Shown: positions 18,074 through 25,094 of the stretch, one piece after another | Numbering within the stretch: the stretch's first letter is position 1 | Layout of the letters: each line of letters starts with the position of its first letter | From: Faecalibacter sp. LW9 | GTDB taxonomy: Bacteria; Bacteroidota; Bacteroidia; Flavobacteriales; Weeksellaceae | Reading direction: 5' to 3' | NCBI RefSeq assembly: GCF_034661295.1 | Contig: NZ_CP141062.1 | Location: 2,914,001-2,978,000 of the forward strand | Length of the DNA: 64,000 nt | Program-made: the position numbers and the translations under genes | The notes under the pieces: generated by a model | Database searches by the model: none | What the model was told of the DNA's origin: nothing | Seen by the model: the letters and a program-made list of their open reading frames with translations, nothing else

Positions 18074-19411
18074 TTAGTGTTTTTCAGGGTTATAATTAGG
18101 ATCGTTGGGATCATATAATTGAGCGACCATCTGAATTTGTCGATTCATTAAGAAAACCAAAACAATAGATAATGATACAAATACCAACGTAAAAATATAA
18201 AAAGAGTATTGGATTCCTGGCATTGGGGTAATCGCATCTACAGTACGCATAATTCCGTATATTATCCACGGTTGACGTCCAACTTCTGTAACCGTCCATC
18301 CAGCTTCTAAAGCGATATATCCAAATGGTGTTGCAACCATAAACAATTGATACATCCATCTTTTATTCAGCCATTCTTTTTTAAAGAATCGAGCAAATAA
18401 ATATACAACTGCTATTCCCATCATCAGCATTCCAAAAATAATCATGATTTGAAAAGCATAGTGAACAATAGGTACAGGTGGCCATTCGTCTTTAGGAAAT
18501 TCATTCAATCCAAGCACTTCTTGATTAAAATCAGAATGAACCAAGAAACTCAATACTCCAGGAATTTTTATGGCATACTTTACGGTTTCATTCGCTTGAT
18601 CAACAATTCCACCCAATACAAAAGGAGCACTTTTTTCTGTTTCAAAATGCGCTTCCATAGCAGCCAATTTAATAGGCTGACGTTGAGCAACATCTTTTGC
18701 AGAAATATCTCCACTTAATGGAGCAAGCAAAGCAGCAATAACTGCCATCGTCGCACTAATCTTAAAAGCTTTTTTATGAAAGACTATATTTTTTCCTTTT
18801 AAAATCAAATAAGCATGTAATCCCGCAACAGCAAAACCCGTTGCACAAAATGCAGCGATGGTCATATGTAAAGCTTGGGAAAACCATGCTTCATTAAACA
18901 TAGCTTTTATAGGGTCAATATTCAGATATTCTCCATTAATATAATCAAATCCTGAAGGCGAATTCATCCATGCATTAGCAGCAACAACTAAAATTCCAGA
19001 GGATAATCCTGAGATTCCTACAATTACACCACAAATCCAGTGAAACCATTTATTGAATCGATCCCAGCCGTAAAGAAAAAACCCCAAAGCAATAGCTTCG
19101 ATAAAAAAAGCTGTTCCTTCCAAAGAAAAAGGCATTCCGAAAATTGGCCCAGCATGTTCCATAAATTTTGGAAACAATAGCCCTAGCTCAAATGAAAGCA
19201 TTGTTCCTGATACAGCTCCTGTCGCAAATAGAATTGCAACACCTTTACTCCAAGCTTTAGTGAGTCCTTTATACAAGGCATCATTTGTTTTTAAATACTT
19301 ATAATGGGCAATAGCCATCATAAAAGGCATGACCATTCCAACGCATGAAAATACAATGTGAAAGGCGAGCGAAAGTGCCATCTGACTTCGAGCCGCTATA
19401 AAATCGTCCAT
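18074..19411 (-). CDS. cydA: Cytochrome bd oxidase subunit I
   Basis: 445 residues with nine predicted helices. It carries the hemes and the quinol site of the bd oxidase in the cytoplasmic membrane. Visible are the N-terminal RSQMALSLAFHIVFSC with the heme b595-type His near residue 18, FSLEGTAFFIEAIALGFFLYGWDRF with conserved Glu of the proton channel, the heme-ligand His in QALHMTIAAF, and the Q-loop QPIKLAAMEAHFETE. The Q-loop is short, so this is the short-Q-loop subtype. It is directly followed by the interrupted cydB; CydA without a complete CydB may be inactive. Confidence 0.96.
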   Translation of the reverse strand: MDDFIAARSQMALSLAFHIVFSCVGMVMPFMMAIAHYKYLKTNDALYKGLTKAWSKGVAILFATGAVSGTMLSFELGLLFPKFMEHAGPIFGMPFSLEGTAFFIEAIALGFFLYGWDRFNKWFHWICGVIVGISGLSSGILVVAANAWMNSPSGFDYINGEYLNIDPIKAMFNEAWFSQALHMTIAAFCATGFAVAGLHAYLILKGKNIVFHKKAFKISATMAVIAALLAPLSGDISAKDVAQRQPIKLAAMEAHFETEKSAPFVLGGIVDQANETVKYAIKIPGVLSFLVHSDFNQEVLGLNEFPKDEWPPVPIVHYAFQIMIIFGMLMMGIAVVYLFARFFKKEWLNKRWMYQLFMVATPFGYIALEAGWTVTEVGRQPWIIYGIMRTVDAITPMPGIQYSFYIFTLVFVSLSIVLVFLMNRQIQMVAQLYDPNDPNYNPEKH

Positions 19412-19460
19412 AGTTTAAATCGTTTTTTGTTGTTGTTTTGTGTTGCTTAAAGTTAGAAAT

Positions 19461-19491
19461 AAAAAAGGCATCTCGTTTCCGAAATGCCTTA
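19461..19491 (-). terminator. Rho-independent terminator after the acyl-ACP desaturase gene
   Basis: On the minus strand an 11-bp stem with one mismatch (AAGGCATTTCG/CGAGATGCCTT, GAAA loop) is followed by six T. It ends the plsC-desaturase unit before cydA. Confidence 0.85.
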
Positions 19492-19508
19492 AAAAAATAT
19501 GATTTTAA

Positions 19509-20513
19509 TTATTTTTTTCCTGTCGCTGGGATTAACCATTTGAAATCATAGCTTTCTTCTGGAATAACAATTCGAGAAGAAATACGTTCCATTCGTGCTG
19601 GGAACTTTAAAATATAATCCCTTGCTTTTTCTGCTTCATCATTTAATCCAGTGATATTTTCAATATCCCAAATTTCAATTAATTTTTTCATGATGTCAAC
19701 ATAATCCTGAGCGGTATATACTCCAATTCGTTGTGCAGCATCCGAATAAGGTTCAAATAAATTTCCTTTGGTTTGTCCTGCTTCTCTTAAGAAATGTGCA
19801 GGCATCACAATTTTTAATTTGAACATATATTGCACCGCTAACATCATTTCTGATGGATCCACTTCAAAAATACGTCGTACAAACTCAGAATAAGCTAAGT
19901 GGTGACGCATTTCATCACCAGCGATAATTTTACACATACGTGCTAATTTTTTTGCACCATAGTCTTTTGCAATTTTTGACACATTATTATGTGAAATATA
20001 GGTCGCTAATTCTTGAAAACTTGTATATACAAAGTTACGGTAAGGATCATGAGATGTCCCAATATCAAACCCATCATTGATTAAATGCTGTGTTGAAATT
20101 TCAACTTCACGCATATTTACTCGCCCTGATAAGTAAAGGAATTTATTTAATACATCTCCGTGGCGATTTTCCTCACCCGTCCAATGTCTAATCCATTTTG
20201 CCCAACCATTTTCTAAATACTTCCCCTCTTCGTCAACAACACCTTGCATATTTAATAACCAAGATTCATAAGTTGGTAATGCTTCTTCTGTAACAGCATC
20301 TCCGATTAAGGTAACCCAAAAATCGTTTGGTAAATCTTTAGAAACCTCTTGTAATTCTTTGATCTCATCAAAAAATGAATCAGTCTGAGAATTAGGTAAG
20401 AAATCCGTTGGCTGCCAAATTTTTTCAACTGGAACCAAGAATTTATCCATGAAAGAATCAACATCTTTTTCAAGAAGTTGCATTACTTCTAAACGGATAT
20501 TTTGTATTGACAT
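19509..20513 (-). CDS. Soluble acyl-ACP desaturase (stearoyl-ACP desaturase family)
   Basis: 334 residues of the FA_desaturase_2 family, a soluble diiron enzyme that puts a cis double bond into acyl-ACP using oxygen and ferredoxin. The two diiron EExxH-type motifs are visible: GEENRHGD near residue 114 and GDEMRHHLAYSEF near 200. In Bacteroidetes this enzyme is a route to monounsaturated fatty acids. It lies 9 bases downstream of plsC on the same strand, so the two form a phospholipid unit. Confidence 0.93.
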   Translation of the reverse strand: MSIQNIRLEVMQLLEKDVDSFMDKFLVPVEKIWQPTDFLPNSQTDSFFDEIKELQEVSKDLPNDFWVTLIGDAVTEEALPTYESWLLNMQGVVDEEGKYLENGWAKWIRHWTGEENRHGDVLNKFLYLSGRVNMREVEISTQHLINDGFDIGTSHDPYRNFVYTSFQELATYISHNNVSKIAKDYGAKKLARMCKIIAGDEMRHHLAYSEFVRRIFEVDPSEMMLAVQYMFKLKIVMPAHFLREAGQTKGNLFEPYSDAAQRIGVYTAQDYVDIMKKLIEIWDIENITGLNDEAEKARDYILKFPARMERISSRIVIPEESYDFKWLIPATGKK

Positions 20514-20522
20514 AATTTATTA

Positions 20523-21257
20523 TTAATAGATTATTTTAGATTTTACTGCACGCTCTGTCAATTCAAACAGTTCGTCAAATTTATAATCACTTACCTTTAA
20601 TGGTTGGTGATACTCTATGGTAACATTTGTTCCAATATGCAATGGAAAAACACCCCATTTGGTAATTTCCCATGTATTATTTAACGTTACTGGAACAACA
20701 TAAGCTCCTTTAGCATATTTTGCTAATACTTTTAACCCACTTTCTTTAAATGGAATTGGAGTTCCATCTTTACTTCTCGTTCCTTCAGGAAATATAATTG
20801 CGGAGTAATTATTTTCTTGAATATATAACGCTAATTTTTTAATGGCATCTATTGATTGTTTACCATTACTACGGTCAATCAAAGCAGACCCTCCTTTTTG
20901 TAAATTATACGAAATACTTGGTAAACCTTTACCTAGTTCGATTTTAGAAATAAATTTTGGATGTAAATCAGCTAAATCATATTCCAATGGCGAAATATCA
21001 TACATACTTTGATGATTCACGACAAAAATGATCGGAACACCCTTAGGTAAATTTTCTCTTCCCGTGTATTTATAGGTTGTAAATAACACTCTGGTACAAG
21101 CTACTAATAGACCATTCATCACTTTTACGGATTGATGATGAGCACTGTAGCCTCCTAAATTATACGCTAACCATTGCACTACGTGCATGATTAATAACGT
21201 TAAACCATATAAAACATAAAAAATGATCGAGAATGGTATTGCAATTATCTTTTTCAA
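20523..21257 (-). CDS. plsC: 1-acyl-sn-glycerol-3-phosphate acyltransferase
   Basis: 244 residues. It acylates lysophosphatidic acid to phosphatidic acid at the inner membrane. The HX4D motif is in VVNHQSMYDIS (catalytic His and Asp), and FPEGTRSKDG is the acceptor-binding motif. One or two N-terminal hydrophobic helices (residues 5-30) anchor it. Coupling with the acyl-ACP desaturase immediately downstream suggests coordinated control of membrane fatty acid composition. Confidence 0.93.
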   Translation of the reverse strand: MKKIIAIPFSIIFYVLYGLTLLIMHVVQWLAYNLGGYSAHHQSVKVMNGLLVACTRVLFTTYKYTGRENLPKGVPIIFVVNHQSMYDISPLEYDLADLHPKFISKIELGKGLPSISYNLQKGGSALIDRSNGKQSIDAIKKLALYIQENNYSAIIFPEGTRSKDGTPIPFKESGLKVLAKYAKGAYVVPVTLNNTWEITKWGVFPLHIGTNVTIEYHQPLKVSDYKFDELFELTERAVKSKIIY

Positions 21258-21271
21258 TGTTAATTTTTCCT

Positions 21272-21279
21272 CAAAGTTA
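21272..21279 (-). promoter_or_regulatory. TAnnTTTG promoter element for plsC-desaturase
   Basis: Minus-strand TAACTTTG, 14 bases before the plsC ATG. Confidence 0.55.
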
Positions 21280-21323
21280 AGTAAAATATAATCTTTTCAA
21301 ATGATGAATTTCAGAAGGTTTTC

Positions 21324-21713
21324 CTAATTTTTATCCAAAATTAATAAGCTCTGATTTTCGGCATTATAAAAAGCAATTTGATTTTTTGTAACCTGCTTAA
21401 TCATAATTGTTTGCTTCAGCAATTCCTCTAACGATAGCGTTACCCCTTCACATGATTGATGTGTTGCTATAATGTTTAAAAAGTGAATCGCAGGATCAAT
21501 TCGTTTATAATTTGCAGAAACCACTTGACAACCATCGGTAAGAACAACTTTTTCAAGCGCTTCTTCAAAATAAATTTTGGTTCCATTTTTTGGATGACTC
21601 CATTTCCCATCCAAAACATCTACTCGTGTGGATACAGCCGAAGAAGTTGGAATTGTAACTGATGAAGTACAAGCTACAAATGCAAACAAAAGTGCTAAAA
21701 CAAAAAATTTCAT
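21324..21713 (-). CDS. META/HslJ-like small lipoprotein
   Basis: 129 residues. The signal FVLALLFAFVAC gives a lipobox with Cys15. The mature part (DGKWSHPKNGTKIYFEEA, DGCQVVSANYKRID, THQSCEGVTLSLEELL) has the pattern of META domains: a G-C-N-like turn, a strand pair and a second Cys, so Cys residues near 72 and 96 may form a disulfide. Function of META lipoproteins is uncertain (envelope stress, antibiotic tolerance in HslJ). The assignment is by pattern only. Confidence 0.6.
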   Translation of the reverse strand: MKFFVLALLFAFVACTSSVTIPTSSAVSTRVDVLDGKWSHPKNGTKIYFEEALEKVVLTDGCQVVSANYKRIDPAIHFLNIIATHQSCEGVTLSLEELLKQTIMIKQVTKNQIAFYNAENQSLLILDKN

Positions 21714-21794
21714 GGAATTAATGTATTCTGAAACGAAAATATAAAAATTTGATATTAAACCCTAATATCCACGATCAATTATCCACCGATTCTT

Positions 21795-21802
21795 TATTTT
21801 TG
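21795..21802 (+). promoter_or_regulatory. TAnnTTTG promoter element for the 78-residue gene
   Basis: TATTTTTG, 17 bases before the ATG at 21820. Confidence 0.6.
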
Positions 21803-21819
21803 CACACAAAGCAAAGATA

Positions 21820-22056
21820 ATGGCAAATACTAGAAAAGCTGAAGTATACACGGATATGAATGGAAATCGAAAGGTAAAAATTGAGCGCAAACCCACCTTT
21901 TATAAAATTTATGATTTAATAGAAACGGACTGGGACATTCAAGATGACTTATATGAATTAGACTTTTTCGAAACTCCAAGTGTTGAAATTCAATTAGAAA
22001 AACCTGTCATCAACTATAAGCAATTAAGCGAGAAAGGGCGTAAAGCTTTACAATAA
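21820..22056 (+). CDS. Small conserved-looking hypothetical protein
   Basis: 78 residues, charged, no signal or membrane segment. It starts MANTRKAEVYTDMNGNRKVKIE and has an acidic middle (ETDWDIQDDLYELDFFE). A clear promoter element precedes it and a weak hairpin with eight T follows (about 22,058-22,084). I do not recognise the family. It is the last gene of chromosomal character before the prophage. Confidence 0.65.
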   Translation: MANTRKAEVYTDMNGNRKVKIERKPTFYKIYDLIETDWDIQDDLYELDFFETPSVEIQLEKPVINYKQLSEKGRKALQ

Positions 22057-22348
22057 AAAACACCTGTTAATGATGTTTTTTTTTATCAATACAATATAAA
22101 ACAAAAAACCCACACTTAAAAAGTATGGGGTTTAATTTTGATCAGTGATCCAGTCAGGATTTATTTAAAACCAATAACATATTGTAAATTAATATGTTAT
22201 AAAATTATTGTTCCGAAATCGTTCCTTTGATAAATCCAAATACAGAATCTATCGGCATTCTAAAAAATAATCGTCTACGAAAACAGGACGAAAGATTAAT
22301 AATAAAAATTGATTTAAAATTCTTGTTCCTTAAAATCGGAACGAAAAA
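22057..22348. other. Junction stretch between chromosome and prophage
   Basis: About 290 bases without a credible gene. It holds a weak terminator after 22056, a second hairpin near 22,110-22,132 (an ACCCACAC arm and its imperfect complement), the perfect inverted repeat at 22174-22200, and GTTCCGAAATC-type segments near 22,210 and 22,325 that are roughly inverted copies of each other. No tRNA or tmRNA gene is present. The left attachment site should lie here, but without the right end its core cannot be named. Confidence 0.5.
22174..22200. repeat. Perfect 10-bp inverted repeat at the prophage edge
   Basis: ATAACATATT at 22174-22183 and its exact complement at 22191-22200 with a 7-base spacer. 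The size and spacing would suit a recombinase core site or a regulator-binding site; which one is not decidable here. Confidence 0.45.
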
Positions 22349-22690
22349 TTACTTCTCTAAAAGCAATAAAACCTTTTCGTTTAACGCTTTTATTTCTTTC
22401 AAAATATCTTCTTTCTGATCCTTGTAATTAGATGAAGATTCGTGTACAGAATTAAAGTTATCTACCTTAACTAATTTTTGTGGTGAATCAATCCAGTCTT
22501 TTAAATAATAATTTAAATCGAAGTCTGGGTACTTATCTAAAATTTGATATATAAACTTAATAGAAGGCGTTCTACCATTAGTATAATTTAATACAGCTTG
22601 GCGGTCTGATTTGATATGTTCACCAAATTCTTTTTTCGTCATGCCTTGCGACATGATAAAAGTTGTAAGTTTTTCGCTAAATGTTTTCAT
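22349..22690 (-). CDS. XRE-family phage repressor (CI-like)
   Basis: 113 residues. Residues ~1-60 form an XRE helix-turn-helix (MTKKEFGEHIKSDRQAVLNY, then NGRTPSIKFIYQIL); residues ~85-113 look like a short coiled coil for dimerisation (KEDILKEIKALNEKVLLLLE). No LexA-type peptidase domain is present, so induction would not use RecA-driven self-cleavage. It is transcribed away from the early genes, the standard lysogeny-switch layout, and its control region holds AACGTAC motifs. Confidence 0.85.
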   Translation of the reverse strand: MKTFSEKLTTFIMSQGMTKKEFGEHIKSDRQAVLNYTNGRTPSIKFIYQILDKYPDFDLNYYLKDWIDSPQKLVKVDNFNSVHESSSNYKDQKEDILKEIKALNEKVLLLLEK

Positions 22691-22824
22691 ATATTATTTA
22701 GAATTGTTTTAAATCATTACATATATAACTCTTTTGTTTGTTTAATATAACTTTTAACGTACTTTTATCATACAAAATCAAACATTTTCAAGACAAAGTT
22801 AAACAACATAACAAATAACGTACT
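22691..22824. promoter_or_regulatory. Divergent lysogeny-switch control region
   Basis: The 134 bases between repressor and early operon hold a minus-strand -7 element TAACTTTG (22794-22801), which would give the repressor mRNA a leader of about 95 nt, and two copies of an AACGTACT motif: AACGTACTTTTA at 22756-22767 and TAACGTACTA at 22816-22825, the latter touching the early gene ATG. The same motif forms the palindrome at 30679-30707. No convincing TAnnTTTG is seen for the rightward promoter. Confidence 0.5.
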
Positions 22825-23052
22825 ATGCAATCGCATAAAAGCATAAAAAAAATATTAGATCAGTTTTTACCGCACAATTATAAGCGTGTTATCTGCGACA
22901 AATTAGGAATGGATTATTCACCTAAAAATGAGCAGAGAATCTATCGTGTTCGTGTGGGTGTTACGAATGATTTGAAAATAATGGAAGCATTGGTTGATTT
23001 GGCGGTCAATCAAAAAAAGCATCAAACAAAAATCCTTAAAAAAGTAAAATAA
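22825..23052 (+). CDS. First early gene, probable small DNA-binding protein
   Basis: 75 residues, basic (many Lys/Arg), predicted mainly helical (SIKKILDQFLPHNYKRVICDKLG). Being the first gene opposite the repressor, it is in the position of Cro or a second switch protein, but I see no clear helix-turn-helix signature. Its start codon overlaps a putative operator copy. Confidence 0.6.
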   Translation: MQSHKSIKKILDQFLPHNYKRVICDKLGMDYSPKNEQRIYRVRVGVTNDLKIMEALVDLAVNQKKHQTKILKKVK

Positions 23053-23069
23053 CCTTAAAACTTTTAGCA

Positions 23070-23642
23070 ATGAACAACCAATCTTATTACCCAGGAATGC
23101 TGAATTCTGAGATCGAATTCTTTTTCGAAGGTTCACAAACTATGTATATGACAAATGGAATCATAAAACCATTTTCGGCAATTACTTCTTGTATAGAAAA
23201 AACGCTTACTGCTGAATTGAATAAAGATGAAGAAGCTTTAGAAATTCTTAGCAAGATGTTTCCAAATGAACCATTGAAACAATTAGAAAAATTTACTAAA
23301 TGTCGTTTTGGTGGATTAGACTTCTCTGCGGATATCAACCATGCAGGTAAAATACAGAAAGGTGAATACTGGGATTGCCCACTTCGTGGAAATTGCAAAG
23401 CCGAAGGTAAACTTTGCAAGCACATCAAATACAACAACAATATAATAGATAGTGCCGAAATTGCTTTGATTAAATTATTAGTTACTGATATGACTAACGA
23501 AGCTATTGCATCAGAACTATCTATACCACTTGGAACTGTGCATTATAAAAAGCGTGTTTTGTATGAAAAAATCGAAATTAAAACAAAGCAAGAATTAACG
23601 CTTTTCGCAGTTCGATTCAACTTAGCGCAACCAATTATATAA
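23070..23642 (+). CDS. Putative transcription regulator with Cys cluster and LuxR-type HTH
   Basis: 190 residues. The middle holds a Cys-rich segment, CRFGGLDF, then YWDCPLRGNCKAEGKLCKHI (Cys at about 70, 95, 101, 108), which suggests a metal site. The C-terminal ~60 residues (AEIALIKLLVTDMTNEAIAS, then ELSIPLGTVHYKKRVLYEKI) form a LuxR/GerE-type helix-turn-helix. It is a plausible regulator of early or late phage transcription. It begins 17 bases after the preceding small gene, so the early operon is tight. Confidence 0.7.
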   Translation: MNNQSYYPGMLNSEIEFFFEGSQTMYMTNGIIKPFSAITSCIEKTLTAELNKDEEALEILSKMFPNEPLKQLEKFTKCRFGGLDFSADINHAGKIQKGEYWDCPLRGNCKAEGKLCKHIKYNNNIIDSAEIALIKLLVTDMTNEAIASELSIPLGTVHYKKRVLYEKIEIKTKQELTLFAVRFNLAQPII

Positions 23643-23671
23643 ATAAATTTTAACGAAAAAATGATTTGCTA

Positions 23672-23980
23672 ATGACAGAGCATGTTTTTACACCCGAAGA
23701 AAAAAAAGCATCTTGGAAAATCCTTGACGCTTTCCAGAACGAAATCCCAACCAATCAGACTTTAGTTTTAAAAGATGTTTTAAAACGATTTGATTTAATT
23801 CAGGAATTAAAAGACCGTATCGATGTCAGAACCACAGAAGAAAAAGTACCCGCAGAATCGGTACTATTTAATTCACAAAGTGAAGCAGAAAATGAAATGC
23901 AAAATAGACAATCGTACGAAAACAATTTTTATTCCTTATTGGGAAAAAGACAACAAACAATTGCAACAGTTAAGAGATAA
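23672..23980 (+). CDS. Small early protein, unknown function
   Basis: 102 residues from the ATG at 23672 (the frame extends to a TTG six bases earlier, which is less likely). The N-terminal ~50 residues (MTEHVFTPEEKKASWKILDA onward) look like a real helical protein; the last ~50 are Gln/Glu/Ser-rich and overlap another frame by 158 bases. Either the two genes really overlap or a frameshift has extended this one. Confidence 0.55.
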   Translation: MTEHVFTPEEKKASWKILDAFQNEIPTNQTLVLKDVLKRFDLIQELKDRIDVRTTEEKVPAESVLFNSQSEAENEMQNRQSYENNFYSLLGKRQQTIATVKR

Positions 23981-24014
23981 ATATCAATACTCAATACAGA
24001 TAGAAATAGAATGA
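23823..24014 (+). CDS. Small basic early protein overlapping its neighbour
   Basis: 63 residues, very basic (SEPQKKKYPQNRYYLIHKVK, later YWEKDNKQLQQLRDKYQY). It overlaps the end of the 23672 gene by 158 bases in another frame, and the next ATG at 24011 overlaps its own stop. Residue composition looks more natural here than in the competing frame's tail. Function unknown. Confidence 0.45.
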   Translation: MSEPQKKKYPQNRYYLIHKVKQKMKCKIDNRTKTIFIPYWEKDNKQLQQLRDKYQYSIQIEIE

Positions 24015-24091
24015 AAAATCAATTATTATATCAAGCGATAGACAAAGCATTATTCGAATTAGTAAAAGATATTTTCGAAGATGAAAAATAA
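24011..24091 (+). CDS. Micro-ORF of 26 residues
   Basis: ATG at 24011 overlaps the previous stop by four bases, and its end overlaps the next ATG at 24081. The peptide is amphipathic (MKNQLLYQAIDKALFELVKD). The stop-start chain is typical of translationally coupled phage early genes, which is the main support. Confidence 0.4.
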   Translation: MKNQLLYQAIDKALFELVKDIFEDEK

Positions 24092-24179
24092 ATTCAAACT
24101 AATTGCGTGGGATATCGATTACGAAGTTTTCCGTTGTTCGGATTGTGGCTTCACATTTCAATGTAGAATTGGAACGTAA
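24081..24179 (+). CDS. Micro-ORF of 32 residues with zinc-ribbon-like Cys pair
   Basis: MKNKFKLIAWDIDYEVFRCS continues into DCGFTFQCRIGT. A CxxC pair plus a third Cys resembles half of a zinc ribbon such as phage Com-like proteins. It overlaps the preceding micro-ORF by 11 bases. Too short to classify. Confidence 0.45.
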   Translation: MKNKFKLIAWDIDYEVFRCSDCGFTFQCRIGT

Positions 24180-24234
24180 AAAAAATTGTCCCTATGTATA
24201 ACAAATTTCATACATCATCACAAAAAACAAACTT

Positions 24235-24540
24235 ATGAATGAGTTAATCAACGAAATGTCAGTTACCACAAAAGTTAAACATACACTTATAGATTACTAC
24301 TATAATATATGTAATGGTCGTAAGCCAGAACATGAAATAAGGTTAAATGATTTGGGTAAAATCAATATTTCAACTTTAAAGAAAATGAGAAATGTTGGAC
24401 AAATAACAATCAAAGAAATAGAGTTTTTCTTTACGATTAATCAAATTGATTTTACACCCTACAAGAAACCTGTTGACAAACGAGTAAAGAAGAAACTATA
24501 TCCAATTAGAAAACGAAAACAATCGACTAAAAATGAATAG
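24235..24540 (+). CDS. Small helical protein with RNA polymerase alpha-CTD-like motif
   Basis: 101 residues. The middle segment (INISTLKKMRNVGQITIKEI, roughly 42-61) resembles the helix-hairpin-helix of RNA polymerase alpha C-terminal domains (the N-x-G-x-x-T/S-x-x-E-I pattern), and the C-terminus is strongly basic (DKRVKKKLYPIRKRKQSTKN). DNA binding is likely; a role in steering host polymerase would be speculation. It overlaps the next gene start by 8 bases. Confidence 0.6.
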   Translation: MNELINEMSVTTKVKHTLIDYYYNICNGRKPEHEIRLNDLGKINISTLKKMRNVGQITIKEIEFFFTINQIDFTPYKKPVDKRVKKKLYPIRKRKQSTKNE

Positions 24541-24709
24541 ATATTACACAGAGTTACGCAAAGAAGTAACGGATAGAATAAAAGACGGACGTACAAAATT
24601 CTTTACATCAGCTTCTGAAGCAGAACAATACGCAAGGCAAAAACGTTCATATCATTATCAAGTTTTTGATATCAACAAACAACATGTCGGATGGGGCGTT
24701 CCAAAATAA
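24533..24709 (+). CDS. Small early protein, 58 residues
   Basis: MNRYYTELRKEVTDRIKDGR then FFTSASEAEQYARQKRSYHY and a GWGVPK end. It overlaps the upstream gene by 8 bases, a typical coupled start. The composition is that of a real small alpha/beta protein. Function unknown. Confidence 0.55.
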   Translation: MNRYYTELRKEVTDRIKDGRTKFFTSASEAEQYARQKRSYHYQVFDINKQHVGWGVPK

Positions 24710-24748
24710 AGCATAAAAAACAATTTAAAAAAATCAATTAAAATTAAT

Positions 24749-25045
24749 ATGGCTAAACTATACTACGGAAGCATTGACTTCTCAAAACTTTTAGAAGAAG
24801 CAAAAAAAGGAAACAAAGCTTTTTCTCGAGCACAAAATGGCAAAATATATCTAAACCTAAATGTTTGGATCAATGACGAAAAAGACCAGTACGGAAACGA
24901 TGCATCTATACAATCTACATTTAAAGATGCTAAGAAAGAAGATAAATTCTACTTCGGTAACTTAAAAGCATCCGAACCCTCACTAAAGCCATTAGAGGCT
25001 GGAGCTAAAGATATTCCAACAGACGAAGACGATTTACCTTTTTAA
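24749..25045 (+). CDS. Putative phage single-strand DNA-binding protein
   Basis: 98 residues. The central strands (GKIYLNLNVWINDEKDQYGN ... KFYFGNLK) have the look of a small OB-fold, and the protein ends in the acidic tip TDEDDLPF, very like the C-terminal tip (DDDIPF) with which bacterial SSB recruits replication proteins. It sits directly upstream of the primase-helicase gene. SSB identity is inferred from tip, size and position; no strong family signature is visible. Confidence 0.6.
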   Translation: MAKLYYGSIDFSKLLEEAKKGNKAFSRAQNGKIYLNLNVWINDEKDQYGNDASIQSTFKDAKKEDKFYFGNLKASEPSLKPLEAGAKDIPTDEDDLPF

Positions 25046-25094
25046 TCCAAAACCTCTAATGAGGTTTTGGATTACTCAACAAAACTGATATACT

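Noticed and set aside
18449-18718. Rightward frame opposite cydA
   Set aside because: Shadow frame with poor composition lying wholly inside the conserved cydA gene.
22227-22418. Rightward 63-codon frame at the prophage edge
   Set aside because: It overlaps the end of the repressor gene antisense, has low-complexity composition and no promoter or start context.
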